Below, piece after piece: positions 36,537 to 48,242 of a stretch of 53,620 bases of DNA (within the stretch, counting starts at the first letter, position 1; the number at the start of each line of letters is the position of its first letter). A program made the translations under genes and the position numbers. The DNA comes from Phycisphaerales bacterium (GTDB lineage Bacteria > Planctomycetota > Phycisphaerae > Phycisphaerales > UBA1924). The stretch lies in NCBI GenBank assembly GCA_029260375.1, contig JAJDDI010000086.1:1-53620 (forward strand), given 5' to 3'. Under the pieces are notes generated by a model. The model saw only the letters and a program-made list of their open reading frames with translations. It had not been told where the DNA came from and searched no databases.

Positions 36537-37027
36537 ACTCGTCACCACTCCGTTTGAGCGTTCTTTGCCTGGCGCCATTGCTGTTCGCAGGTGCTACCGC
36601 AAGCAATCAGCAGGCAATGAACCAAGGGACAACGAACACCGCGTCAAGAGATCGCAACGAGAAGCAAGCAGAGGAGAACGCTTTGAAAGTGCAGTACCTT
36701 GAAATCGTCACTCCTTCGGTGGACGAAACGTGCGATGCCTTGGCTCAGGCGCACGGTGTCGTCTTCAGCAAACCGATTCCCGAGTTCGGCAACGCCCGCA
36801 CAGCCGATCTCAAAGGCGGTGGGCGCATTGGTGTGCGTGCACCGATGCGCGATACGGAAGAGCCAGTCGTGCGGCCCTATGTCTTAGTGAATGACATCGA
36901 GGCCGCGGTCAAGGCTGCGGAGACGGCCGGCGCAACGGTGGCCATTCCGCCTATGGAGATCCCCGGTCACGGCAGATTCTCGATCTACATCCTCGGCGGC
37001 ATCGAGCATGGTCTCTGGCAGCTCTGA
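36533..37027 (+). CDS. Second VOC-fold protein, with N-terminal signal-like segment
   Basis: A 164-residue protein. The N-terminus MNSSPLRLSVLCLAPLLFAGATA looks like a signal peptide, unusual for this family. A polar linker (about 24-48) is followed by a VOC-like domain (YLEIVTPSVDETCDALAQAHG, RPYVLVNDIEAAVKAAETAG, EIPGHGRFSIYILGGIEHG). A typical cytoplasmic relative would begin near KVQYLEIV, so the signal may be an acquired extension sending the protein to the periplasm. ATG 36533 overlaps the previous stop (ATGA). The stop lies within a short tandem repeat (37023-37051). Confidence 0.78.
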   Translation: MNSSPLRLSVLCLAPLLFAGATASNQQAMNQGTTNTASRDRNEKQAEENALKVQYLEIVTPSVDETCDALAQAHGVVFSKPIPEFGNARTADLKGGGRIGVRAPMRDTEEPVVRPYVLVNDIEAAVKAAETAGATVAIPPMEIPGHGRFSIYILGGIEHGLWQL

Positions 37028-37051
37028 TCATGGTCTGATCATGGTCTGATG
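37023..37051 (+). repeat. Short tandem repeat of TCTGATCATGG
   Basis: Two full copies of an 11-base unit and most of a third, beginning two bases before the stop codon of the VOC gene. Its origin is probably replication slippage. Confidence 0.7.
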
Positions 37052-37123
37052 TGGAACCTCGCTTAGATCGTTCAACCTCGTGGCTCCGGCCTCGGGTTGA
37101 CGGGACAGGATTGAACCAAGCCA

Positions 37124-37159
37124 TAAACAACGATGGCCTCGGCACTTGCCGAGGCCATC
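37124..37159 (-). terminator. Terminator of tRNA-Pro
   Basis: A perfect 12-bp stem (37132-37143 with 37148-37159) and a 4-base loop, 12 bases past the tRNA 3' end. It is followed on the minus strand by GTTGTTTA. Confidence 0.75.
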
Positions 37160-37171
37160 AAAGCTTGTGAA

Positions 37172-37245
37172 TCGGGGTGAGAGGATTCGAACCTCCGACC
37201 TTCTCGTCCCGAACGAGACGCGCTACCAAGCTGCGCTACACCCCG
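37172..37245 (-). tRNA. tRNA-Pro (anticodon CGG)
   Basis: A cloverleaf on the minus strand. The acceptor CGGGGTG pairs with CACCCCG. The anticodon stem TCTCG/CGAGA carries loop TTCGGGA, so the anticodon is CGG. The T arm is GGAGG-TTCGAAT-CCTCT with one weak pair. The discriminator is A and CCA is not encoded. Confidence 0.95.
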
Positions 37246-37303
37246 GAAATCTGACGCTGATGATAGCCGCCGGGCGGGCCGCCCACCACCGGCGGTCTCC
37301 GGG

Positions 37304-38152
37304 CTATTCCCGGTCGGGCAGGAACTGCGGCTCGGTCGAATAGACGTTGTCATCCCGCTTCGAGGGGTCCGCGTCGGGGCCCATGGAGTAGAAGTACGGC
37401 CGCCCCCCGATCGGGCGACCGCCGTCGCCGTCTCCGATCAAGTCCGGGGTGACCTTCCGGTCCTCCGTCGTGATGAAGTTCCGCCGGGCGTCGATGAACT
37501 CCACGGCCAGGTTGTCGGTCACCTTGGAATCGAAGAAGAACCCGCCAGTCTCCATGTCGGCGAAGCCCCCCGGCGCCCCCAGGGCTCGCATCTCGTTCTC
37601 CAGTATCTCACCCGCGAACTTCGGGTGCACGAACCGCAGCGGCTGCCCCCACGCGTCGAACACCGTTGACAACTCCGGGTGCAGCGGCGTCTCGGGCGTC
37701 GTGTCGCCCGGGGCCGCGGGCGCGTACCGACGCACATGGTCCGCGTCCATCCCCCTGACGATCTCCTCCGCCGCGCCCGATCCCTCCACCGCCCGCAGGT
37801 ACAGCCCGATCGAGTTGACCAGCACCTCGCCCTCGGACGTGTCGGCCACTCCGTCGATGTTCGGCATCGTGGTGTCCATCTCCGGGTTGCTCGGATCGAT
37901 CTCCCGGACGATGACCGAGGCCGGCGGGATCTCCCCGTTGTTGTCGCCCATGTAGCCATCGAGCGACGTGTCCAGCGCTCTGATCAGGTCCTTGGTCAGG
38001 CTCGTCTTGCCCCCGCCCGTGACCTTCGAGCCCACCGCCACCACCAGCGTCAGCAGCACGCCGATCACCACGATGACGACAAGCAACTCGATAAGCGTGA
38101 AGGCGCCGCGTCGGGCGCCCGCGAGACGTCGGTTCTGGCTGGGCATGGTCAT
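37304..38152 (-). CDS. Prepilin-like protein
   Basis: A 282-residue protein. A basic leader (MTMPSQNRRLAGARRGA) is followed by [23 protein letters not shown], with Ala before the prepilin peptidase cut. The C-terminus contains YFYSMGPDADPSKRDDNVYST, the ending seen in many planctomycete prepilin-like proteins. It stands apart from the pilus operon at 8.6-17.3 kb but could use the same machine. ATG 38152 has AGGAG three bases upstream; the ATG six bases downstream has better spacing and is equally possible. tRNA-Pro lies downstream and secA upstream on the same strand. Confidence 0.83.
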   Translation of the reverse strand: MTMPSQNRRLAGARRGAFTLIELLVVIVVIGVLLTLVVAVGSKVTGGGKTSLTKDLIRALDTSLDGYMGDNNGEIPPASVIVREIDPSNPEMDTTMPNIDGVADTSEGEVLVNSIGLYLRAVEGSGAAEEIVRGMDADHVRRYAPAAPGDTTPETPLHPELSTVFDAWGQPLRFVHPKFAGEILENEMRALGAPGGFADMETGGFFFDSKVTDNLAVEFIDARRNFITTEDRKVTPDLIGDGDGGRPIGGRPYFYSMGPDADPSKRDDNVYSTEPQFLPDRE

Positions 38153-38281
38153 GCGCTCCTGCGTGCGCGATTGCTCGCACGCTCTATCCCCGGCGTCTTT
38201 ACACGTCGGCCACCGCGCCGGGCCCCGCCCGGCCGTCGCCACGCCACACTATACGGGCCGAGACCGACTCCTGATCCTCCC

Positions 38282-42412
<4,131 letters not shown>

Positions 42413-42585
42413 ATCAGTCGTTCTCCCGCGCCGGTCTGGCGCGTCAACGGCGCCCGCTGGGGGCGCGCCGGAAGTGGTTCGGTTTGAATGCCGCGCGATG
42501 GCAGGCTCGTCGCCCCGCCGTCGCACGTGCTCCATGATGTTTGATGGTGCGGACCGCGCCCCCGACTCCCGGGCGACGCCTCGGA

Positions 42586-42957
42586 TCAGCAGCCCCGCGC
42601 CGGCGGAGGCAGATCCAGCAGCCACTCGCCCATCCCCCCGGTCGAGCCGACGCACAGCCCGCACGGGCTCGCGCCCAGGGTCTCCGCAGCCAGCCGCTCA
42701 AGCGTTGGCCGCTCAAGCTCGCCCGCGGGGCTCCGTCGCTCGACCAGATCCCGGATGACCCGGACGACCTCAGTGGGCATCCGGCGCAGGCACACCCGCG
42801 TCGCGTCAGAGCCGTTCCCGCTTGTCGTGACCAGCAGCCCCTCGCCCCCAAGAACGATCTGCATCGAGAGCGTCAGCAGCACCAGCAGCGACACCCCGCC
42901 GCCAAGGGCGGAAACGCCCACACGGGGCTCGCGGCGTTCTGCGGGGCGGCTGCTCAT
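42586..42957 (-). CDS. Small membrane protein of unknown function
   Basis: A 123-residue protein, unrecognised. One hydrophobic helix at about 22-40 (GGGVSLLVLLTLSMQIVLGG) follows a basic N-terminus, so it probably has a single-pass or signal-anchor topology. The outside part contains four Cys residues (VCLRRMP, PCGLCVG and the final C). It lies upstream of secA on the same strand with 173 bases between, and is divergent from the TSCPD gene. ATG 42957 was chosen; the open frame extends to a TTG at 42993. Codon use looks normal, but shadow frames are common here, so existence is moderately sure. Confidence 0.5.
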   Translation of the reverse strand: MSSRPAERREPRVGVSALGGGVSLLVLLTLSMQIVLGGEGLLVTTSGNGSDATRVCLRRMPTEVVRVIRDLVERRSPAGELERPTLERLAAETLGASPCGLCVGSTGGMGEWLLDLPPPARGC

Positions 42958-43130
42958 CACCACAAGTATCGTCCCACCAAGACCCCCGAGCAAACCGATC
43001 CCCGACCCAATCCGCTACCGCCCAGGTCCTCCGCCGCCCAGCGTGACCAGATTCGAGATCCCCCGACCGTTCGTCCGATACCCAATCTGCCCCGAGACGA
43101 CCGCGAGGCCCACCCGTCCCCGTCCCGTCG

Positions 43131-43138
43131 GGTACAGT
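43131..43138 (+). promoter_or_regulatory. Possible -10 element GGTACAGT
   Basis: TACAGT preceded by GG, nine bases before ATG 43148. A start from it would give a message with almost no leader. Confidence 0.3.
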
Positions 43139-43147
43139 CCCCGCCCT

Positions 43148-43540
43148 ATGCCAACGGACAAGGACGTTCATTTGCTGGTTGCGACCCGACAATCACTCGA
43201 TTCCACCCGCGAATCCATCACCCACAAGTTCACCGTCGCCGGGCACGAGGGCTACCTGACCGTGGGTCTCTACCCCGACGGCAGCCCGGGCGAGCTCTTT
43301 CTCAAGATCTCGAAGGAGGGCTCCGCGATCTCGGGCATGTGCCAGGCCTTCTGCCGGGCCTTCTCCATCGCCCTGCAGTTCGGCCTCAGCGTCGAGGAAG
43401 CCGTCGCCCGCTTCAAGGGCATGCGGTTCGAGCCCATGGGCGCCACCAGCAACCCGGACATCCCCGAGGCCCAGTCCATCGTGGATTACGTCGCCCGCTT
43501 CCTCGAACTCGAGTTCTGCTCCGACACCCTCCGGCGCTGA
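43148..43540 (+). CDS. Stand-alone NrdJ C-terminal (TSCPD) domain protein
   Basis: A 130-residue protein matching only the extreme C-terminal domain of adenosylcobalamin-dependent ribonucleotide reductase. ITHKFTVAGHEGYLTVGLY, KISKEGSAISGM, ALQFGLSVEEAV and RFEPMGATSNPDIPEAQSI align along the length with NrdJ tails. The catalytic barrel is absent and no reductase gene is adjacent. It may bind a partner reductase or have another regulatory task. ATG 43148 gives a short lead-in of about 24 residues. It is not a simple fragment of a broken gene, because the frame is intact and no upstream NrdJ remnant is seen. Confidence 0.82.
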   Translation: MPTDKDVHLLVATRQSLDSTRESITHKFTVAGHEGYLTVGLYPDGSPGELFLKISKEGSAISGMCQAFCRAFSIALQFGLSVEEAVARFKGMRFEPMGATSNPDIPEAQSIVDYVARFLELEFCSDTLRR

Positions 43541-43595
43541 TCTCTGACGGCGCCACGGCTGACCCGAAGGGCAGCCGTGCCGCCTCTCTCTATCC

Positions 43596-44567
43596 CTACA
43601 CCACCCGATTCGGCGCCTCACGCCCCCCCAGCACCGCCGCCACGTTCGCGCACGCCATCGCCGCCATCTCACGCCGGTACCGGTCCTCCGCGCTCCCAAT
43701 ATGCGGGGTCATCACCACGCTCGTCAGCCCCACCAGCCCCACATCGACCCTCGGCTCGGACTCGAACACGTCCAGCCCCGCCCCGTAGATCCGCCGCTCC
43801 TGCAGCGCCTGCGCCAGCGCCGCCTCATCCACGACCGCCCCCCGCGCCGTATTGATCAGGATCGACCGCTCCTTCATCCGCCCCAGGGCCTCCGCGTCGA
43901 TCAGCCCCCGCGTCTCGGGCGTCAGCGGGCAGTGCAGGCTCACCACATCCGCCCGTGCCAGCCCCTCCTCAAGCGTGACCCGCTCCCCCGCCATCGGCGC
44001 CTGCTCGAACTCCCAGTGCCGGCTCCGGGCGACATAGATCACCCGCATCCCGAACGCCATCGCCCGCTGGGCCGTCGCGAACCCGATCCGCCCCGCCCCC
44101 ACAACCAGCAGCGTCCGCCTGTTCAGATCCAGACCGATGAAGTCCGCCGGCCCCAGCGTCCCGTGCTCGGCCCACCGACCCGACCGGGCGAACTGGTCCC
44201 CCTCCACCACCCGACGGGCGACCGCGAGCATGAGCGCAATCGCCATGTTCGCCGTCCCCTCCGTCACCGCATCCGGGGTGTTGGCGACCACCACCCCGCG
44301 CCCCCGGCACGCCTCCAGATCAATGTTGTCCACACCCACCGCGTGGTTGGCAACGACCCGCAGCCCGTCCCCCGCCGCGTCGAGCAGCTCGTCGTCCACC
44401 CGCTCGCTGACCCACGTAATCAGCCCGGAGGCCCCGGAAACGAACTCCAGCAGCTCGCCTCGGGGCATGTCGCGCTCGCCGCCCACGCGAATCTCGGCGC
44501 CCGGGATCTCGATCTCACCCAGCAGTTTCCGGGTCACCCCGACGACGGGCATGCCTGTTTCATCCAT
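43596..44567 (-). CDS. D-isomer-specific 2-hydroxyacid dehydrogenase (glyoxylate reductase-like)
   Basis: A 323-residue NAD(P)-dependent oxidoreductase. The Rossmann motif is LLVVGAGRIGFATAQRAMAFG (G-x-G-x-x-G). Catalytic residues are Arg in INTARGAVVDE, Glu in GLDVFESEP and His in MTPHIGSAE. The N-terminal lid has NHAVGVDNIDLEACRGRGV. Glyoxylate/hydroxypyruvate reductase and phosphoglycerate dehydrogenase share this pattern. The length without an ACT domain and the VANTPDAVTEGTANMA segment favour the former. ATG 44567 lacks a clear ribosome-binding site, and ATG 44552 is a possible alternative. The divergent EEP gene begins 24 bases away. Confidence 0.87.
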   Translation of the reverse strand: MDETGMPVVGVTRKLLGEIEIPGAEIRVGGERDMPRGELLEFVSGASGLITWVSERVDDELLDAAGDGLRVVANHAVGVDNIDLEACRGRGVVVANTPDAVTEGTANMAIALMLAVARRVVEGDQFARSGRWAEHGTLGPADFIGLDLNRRTLLVVGAGRIGFATAQRAMAFGMRVIYVARSRHWEFEQAPMAGERVTLEEGLARADVVSLHCPLTPETRGLIDAEALGRMKERSILINTARGAVVDEAALAQALQERRIYGAGLDVFESEPRVDVGLVGLTSVVMTPHIGSAEDRYRREMAAMACANVAAVLGGREAPNRVV

Positions 44568-44569
44568 GC

Positions 44570-44577
44570 GGTAAGGT
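44570..44577 (+). promoter_or_regulatory. Possible -10 element GGTAAGGT
   Basis: TAAGGT preceded by GG, 13 bases before ATG 44591, in the 23-base gap between divergent genes. Confidence 0.2.
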
Positions 44578-44590
44578 ATTCCGCCCGATC

Positions 44591-45349
44591 ATGCGCATCC
44601 TCGCCTGGAACATCCTGCACGGCGGGGGCGCCCGCAGAGCCCCGGAGATCGCCCTGGTCATCCTGGGGCGCCGACCCGACCTCGTCGTCCTCACCGAGTT
44701 CCGACGCTCCCTCGGGGGCCAGCTCGCCGGCGTGCTGGGGGACCACGGCCTCGACAGCCAGTTCCACACCGCCCCAGCCGGCAACGCCAACGGCCTGCTG
44801 ATCGCCTCCCGCGAGACCCTCGAGCCCGCGACGGATAGCTCCCCGTTCGCCGACGACCCGCGTCTCGACCGGCGCTGGCTCGACCTCCGCGCCCCGGCCC
44901 TGGACCTCCGCATCACCGGCGTCCACATCCCCGACGCCGCCCGCTCCGACCACCACGCCCTGGCGCGCAAGAGCCTGTACTGGCGGCGTTTGCTCGACAC
45001 CACCAACGCCCCCGAGACACAGCGCCGCCTCATCGTGGGCGACTTCAACACCGGTCGCCACCGCCTCGACGAGACCGGCTCGACCTTCACCAGCACACCC
45101 CTGCTGGGCGAACTGACCACCCGCGGCTACGCCGACGCGTACCGATCGCTGGACTCAAACGGTCGTGATCACTCCTGGGTCAGCCATGCCGGCGCGCCCT
45201 TCAGGCTCGATCACGCCTACGTGGCGCCACCCCTTATCGAGTGCGTCAAGGACGTTTCGTACTCCCACGCTGAGCGAGAATCGGGCCTCTCCGATCACGC
45301 CCCAATGCTCATCGAACTCGATCTGGACCGAGCCAATATCTCTCGATGA
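44591..45349 (+). CDS. Endonuclease/exonuclease/phosphatase-family protein
   Basis: A 252-residue metal-dependent hydrolase with the DNase I-like order of motifs: ILAWNILHGG, VVLTEFRRS (catalytic Glu), VHIPDAA, VGDFNTGRH (Asp and Asn), HSWVSH, RLDHAYV and LSDHAPM (Asp-His). Targets in the family range from abasic-site DNA to phosphodiesters and lipids. This copy lacks a signal peptide, so it acts in the cytoplasm. The substrate is unknown. The gene starts 23 bases from the divergent dehydrogenase. Confidence 0.86.
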   Translation: MRILAWNILHGGGARRAPEIALVILGRRPDLVVLTEFRRSLGGQLAGVLGDHGLDSQFHTAPAGNANGLLIASRETLEPATDSSPFADDPRLDRRWLDLRAPALDLRITGVHIPDAARSDHHALARKSLYWRRLLDTTNAPETQRRLIVGDFNTGRHRLDETGSTFTSTPLLGELTTRGYADAYRSLDSNGRDHSWVSHAGAPFRLDHAYVAPPLIECVKDVSYSHAERESGLSDHAPMLIELDLDRANISR

Positions 45350-45395
45350 GGACTCGCCCCCGAAAAAAACACTTCAAAAACAGGGTCGATCCCGG

Positions 45396-45422
45396 TTGAT
45401 GGTCCGAGAATGCTGGTATACA
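45396..45422 (+). promoter_or_regulatory. Likely promoter of the HU gene, with A-rich upstream tract
   Basis: TTGATG (45396-45401) and TATACA (45417-45422) are separated by 15 bases, shorter than ideal. An A-rich tract at 45363-45381 lies just upstream and could act as an UP element. The leader would be about 90 bases. Confidence 0.4.
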
Positions 45423-45519
45423 ACGCATGAAACATGTGCCGTGGCGGGTCCAAGGCCGGACCCGTCTGAGCGGCGGACGGAACCATACTCAACGACCTCG
45501 AGTCTGAACGGAGCAAGGA

Positions 45520-46002
45520 ATGGCCAAACGAACCACACGCAAGACCACCGCCCGCAAGAAGGCGCCCGCCCGCCGCAAGACCACCGCGCGCAAGACCGCC
45601 ACGCGCAAGACCACCGCCCGGAAGAAAGCCACGAGCCGCGCCGCGAAGAAAACCACCACCGCGGCTCACAAGCCCGCACGCATCACCTCCGCCCGCGACA
45701 AGACCCGCAGCAAGTCCGAGATCTACGGCGTCATCGCCGACCACGTCGGCATCACCAAGAAGGAAGTCGCCGCCGTCTTCGACACCATGGGCCAGATCAT
45801 CGAGGCCGACCTCAAGAAGGGCGCCGTCGGCGCCTTCAACGTCCCCGGCATGATGAAGGTCCTCGTCCAGAACAAGAAGGCCACCAAGGCCCGCAAGGGC
45901 ATCAACCCCTTCACCGGCGAAGAGACCATGTTCAAGGCCAAGCCCGCGCGCCGCATCGTCAAGGTGCGCCCGCTCAAGGGCCTCAAGGACCTCGTCGCCT
46001 GA
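45520..46002 (+). CDS. HU-family DNA-binding protein with lysine/arginine-rich H1-like N-terminal tail
   Basis: A 160-residue nucleoid protein. Residues 1-60 are almost only Lys, Arg, Thr and Ala in KTTARKK-type repeats, resembling eukaryotic histone H1 tails and the Hc1/BpH1 tails of some bacteria. From about residue 66, KSEIYGVIADHVGITKKEVAAVF starts a full HU/IHF fold. It continues with GAVGAFNVPGMMKVLV and RKGINPFTGEETMFKAKPARR, the DNA-intercalating arm with its conserved N-P-x-T-G-E motif. ATG 45520 has AAGGA upstream. The tail is in frame with the fold and has normal codon use. A terminator hairpin follows. Confidence 0.93.
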   Translation: MAKRTTRKTTARKKAPARRKTTARKTATRKTTARKKATSRAAKKTTTAAHKPARITSARDKTRSKSEIYGVIADHVGITKKEVAAVFDTMGQIIEADLKKGAVGAFNVPGMMKVLVQNKKATKARKGINPFTGEETMFKAKPARRIVKVRPLKGLKDLVA

Positions 46003-46033
46003 TCGTGACAACCGGTCTCAACTGAATCACGGC

Positions 46034-46070
46034 AGAGCCCGAGCACACCGCTCGGGCTCTTGTCGTTTTA
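46034..46070 (+). terminator. Terminator after the HU gene
   Basis: A 10-bp perfect stem (46034-46043 with 46051-46060) with a 7-base loop, followed by TGTCGTTTT. Confidence 0.8.
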
Positions 46071-46084
46071 CTGGTCGACCCGCC

Positions 46085-48199
46085 TTACGGATCGACGACC
46101 CCGATCATCTGATCGATGGCGCGCGCGTTCTCGTTGAGCATCCCCGTCAATCGGTCCGCCTCACGAACGTACCGGTCCGCGTCCCGCGTGTGCATCGCGT
46201 GCTGCAGCCCGGGCAGCGTCCAAGACGCGTACCCGCTCGTCGCGTCCGGCGCCGCGTACAGGCTCCGGTACCACGGACGGTCGTCATGCCCCCCGTCGCC
46301 CACGCACCACCGCATGTCGAACGCCCGCGTCATCGCGTTGATCCGCAGCAGCTCCCGCTCGCCCGTCCCGGGCTCGTCCCGCAGGTTCCGCAGGTCCGCC
46401 GCCAGGCCCCCGAACCGGCGCGCCGCCTCGCGCAGCCTCGTGTGGGCCTCCTCGATCTCGACCTGTCGTGACGCGTCGAAGATCCCCTCGCCCGCGATCC
46501 GCTTCTCGAACGAGTCCACCTTCCGGACGATCTCCCCGCCGTAGTTCGCCGGGTCCAGCGCCGTGCCCGTGTCGCTCAGGCGCGCCGCCACGGCGCTAGC
46601 CATCCGCGTCATCATCAGCGCCGGCTCGTAGTCGTCCCCCACGATCTGCCGGTACCACGCCAGCGTGTCGTACAGCGAGTGGTACGCAGTCCCGGGCGCC
46701 CCCCCGCACGACAGCGACACGCTCGGCACGCACGCGTGACACAGGAACCCCACGTGGTCCGACCCGCCACCGAGCTCCCCGATCCGCGCGTGCCCGGGGC
46801 GGTTCTCGTCCTTGCTCCGCTCCAGCCAGGCGTCCAGCACCGTCCGCTGCGGCTCGCGGCAGTTGGGCGTCTCACCCGCCGCCTCGTGGATCACCGTCCA
46901 CAGCGAGGGCGACGCGCTCGCGCCAAAGTTCGGCCCCATCGACGCCCCGTCAAGATTGATGTACCCCACGCACCGCGACGTCAGGATCTCCCGCGCGTTC
47001 TCCACAAACTCCGTCGAGCCGATGATCCCGTGCTCCTCGGCCCCCCACCCCGCGAACATGATCGACCGCTCCGGGCGCCAGCCGGCCTTGGCCAGCTCGC
47101 CGAACACCCGCGCCGCCTCGACCACCGCGATCAGCCCGCACGTCGGGTCCCCCGCCCCAAACCCCCAAGCGTCGTGATGGCATCCAATGACGACAAACTC
47201 GTGGGGGAGCTGCGTCCCCTTCAGCGTCCCGATCACGTTCCAGGTCTGCGTCAGCTCGCGCACCTGCTCGACGCGCAGCCTGACCTTCAACTCATCGCCC
47301 CCGGTCACCCGGTACGGATAATCCAGCCCCCCCGCCCAGCTCTCGGGCGCCTCATCGCCCGTCATGCGTGACAGGATCTCGTCCGCCGCCGCCCAGCCGA
47401 TCGGCTGCACCGGGATCGTGGGCAGCCCCTCGAGTTTATTGGGGTCCAGCCGCTCCGCGCCGGGGAACGAGGGCGTCCCGGGTGTCAGCGGATCGCCCGC
47501 GTAGGGCAGTGTCTTGAGCGACCCGCGCTGGATGCTCGTCTCGTTGGCCCAGCCGCCCTCGGGGTACATCTCGCCCTTGGCAAAGCCCGAGTCCGCCGGG
47601 TCGGTGTAGATGATCAACCCGGCCGCGCCCGCTTCCTCCGCGTACTTCGCCTTGTACCCCCGGAAGTTCCCGCCGTAGCGAGCGATGACGATCTTCCCCT
47701 CGCACGACACGCCCAGCTCCTTGAGCCTCTCGAAGTCCTCCAGGCGCCCGTAGTTCGCGTACACGACCCCCGCCGTCACGTCGCCCGAGCCCGCGTACCC
47801 GTTCCACCCCGAGCGCGCGTCCGGGCTCTGGCTGTACTCGTCCTCGTCCAGCGCCTTCTCGCGAGTGGCAAGCTTCACCAGCTCCGGCTCGACCACCCAC
47901 ACCTCGCCCACGACCGGGCGCCCGATGTAGACCTCCAGCTCCTGCTTCTGCACCTCGAGCCCGAAGCCCGTAAACAGCTCCGCCAGCGTGTCCACCACCA
48001 GCTTGTCCCCGGGCGTCCCCGCGTCGTGCGGCACGGACGCCAGCATCGTGTGCCACTCACGCAGTTTGTCGGCCGACGCCCCCTCACCCAGCTTCGCGAC
48101 GTACTGCGCCAGCGCGTCCGCTTTCTCCTGGCCCTCCGTCTGGGCCAGAACGGGCGCGGCGACGAGCATCGCCGAGAGTGACAGCAGCATCCGTTTCAT
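46085..48199 (-). CDS. Secreted M28-family metallopeptidase (glutamate carboxypeptidase II-like)
   Basis: A 704-residue exported peptidase. A signal peptide covers about 1-19 (MKRMLLSLSAMLVAAPVLA). A PA domain at about 120-280 includes GVSCEGKIVIARYGGNFRGYKAKYAEEAGAAGLIIY. The di-zinc peptidase core includes VIGCHHDAWGFGAGDPTCG (His-x-Asp near 341-343) and FAGWGAEEHGIIGS (Glu pair). SDHVGF and YHSLYDT follow. A C-terminal helical dimerisation-like domain completes the prostate-specific-membrane-antigen-like architecture. It probably releases C-terminal amino acids from peptides, which the importer at 22.6-28.9 kb and CstA could help take up. ATG 48199. Confidence 0.9.
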   Translation of the reverse strand: MKRMLLSLSAMLVAAPVLAQTEGQEKADALAQYVAKLGEGASADKLREWHTMLASVPHDAGTPGDKLVVDTLAELFTGFGLEVQKQELEVYIGRPVVGEVWVVEPELVKLATREKALDEDEYSQSPDARSGWNGYAGSGDVTAGVVYANYGRLEDFERLKELGVSCEGKIVIARYGGNFRGYKAKYAEEAGAAGLIIYTDPADSGFAKGEMYPEGGWANETSIQRGSLKTLPYAGDPLTPGTPSFPGAERLDPNKLEGLPTIPVQPIGWAAADEILSRMTGDEAPESWAGGLDYPYRVTGGDELKVRLRVEQVRELTQTWNVIGTLKGTQLPHEFVVIGCHHDAWGFGAGDPTCGLIAVVEAARVFGELAKAGWRPERSIMFAGWGAEEHGIIGSTEFVENAREILTSRCVGYINLDGASMGPNFGASASPSLWTVIHEAAGETPNCREPQRTVLDAWLERSKDENRPGHARIGELGGGSDHVGFLCHACVPSVSLSCGGAPGTAYHSLYDTLAWYRQIVGDDYEPALMMTRMASAVAARLSDTGTALDPANYGGEIVRKVDSFEKRIAGEGIFDASRQVEIEEAHTRLREAARRFGGLAADLRNLRDEPGTGERELLRINAMTRAFDMRWCVGDGGHDDRPWYRSLYAAPDATSGYASWTLPGLQHAMHTRDADRYVREADRLTGMLNENARAIDQMIGVVDP

Positions 48200-48242
48200 G
48201 GTCGATCTCCGGGTCTCAGGGGCTCTGCGGGGGGTCGGGGGT

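Noticed and set aside
37023..37051. Start of a CRISPR array
   Set aside because: There are only about two and a half direct 11-base copies without spacers, so it is a slippage repeat. No other array-like repeats were seen in the window.
42413..42664. N-terminal extension of SecA by about 84 residues in the same frame
   Set aside because: The extra residues are unlike any SecA N-terminus, while ATG 42412 has a well-spaced GGGAG and gives the normal start.
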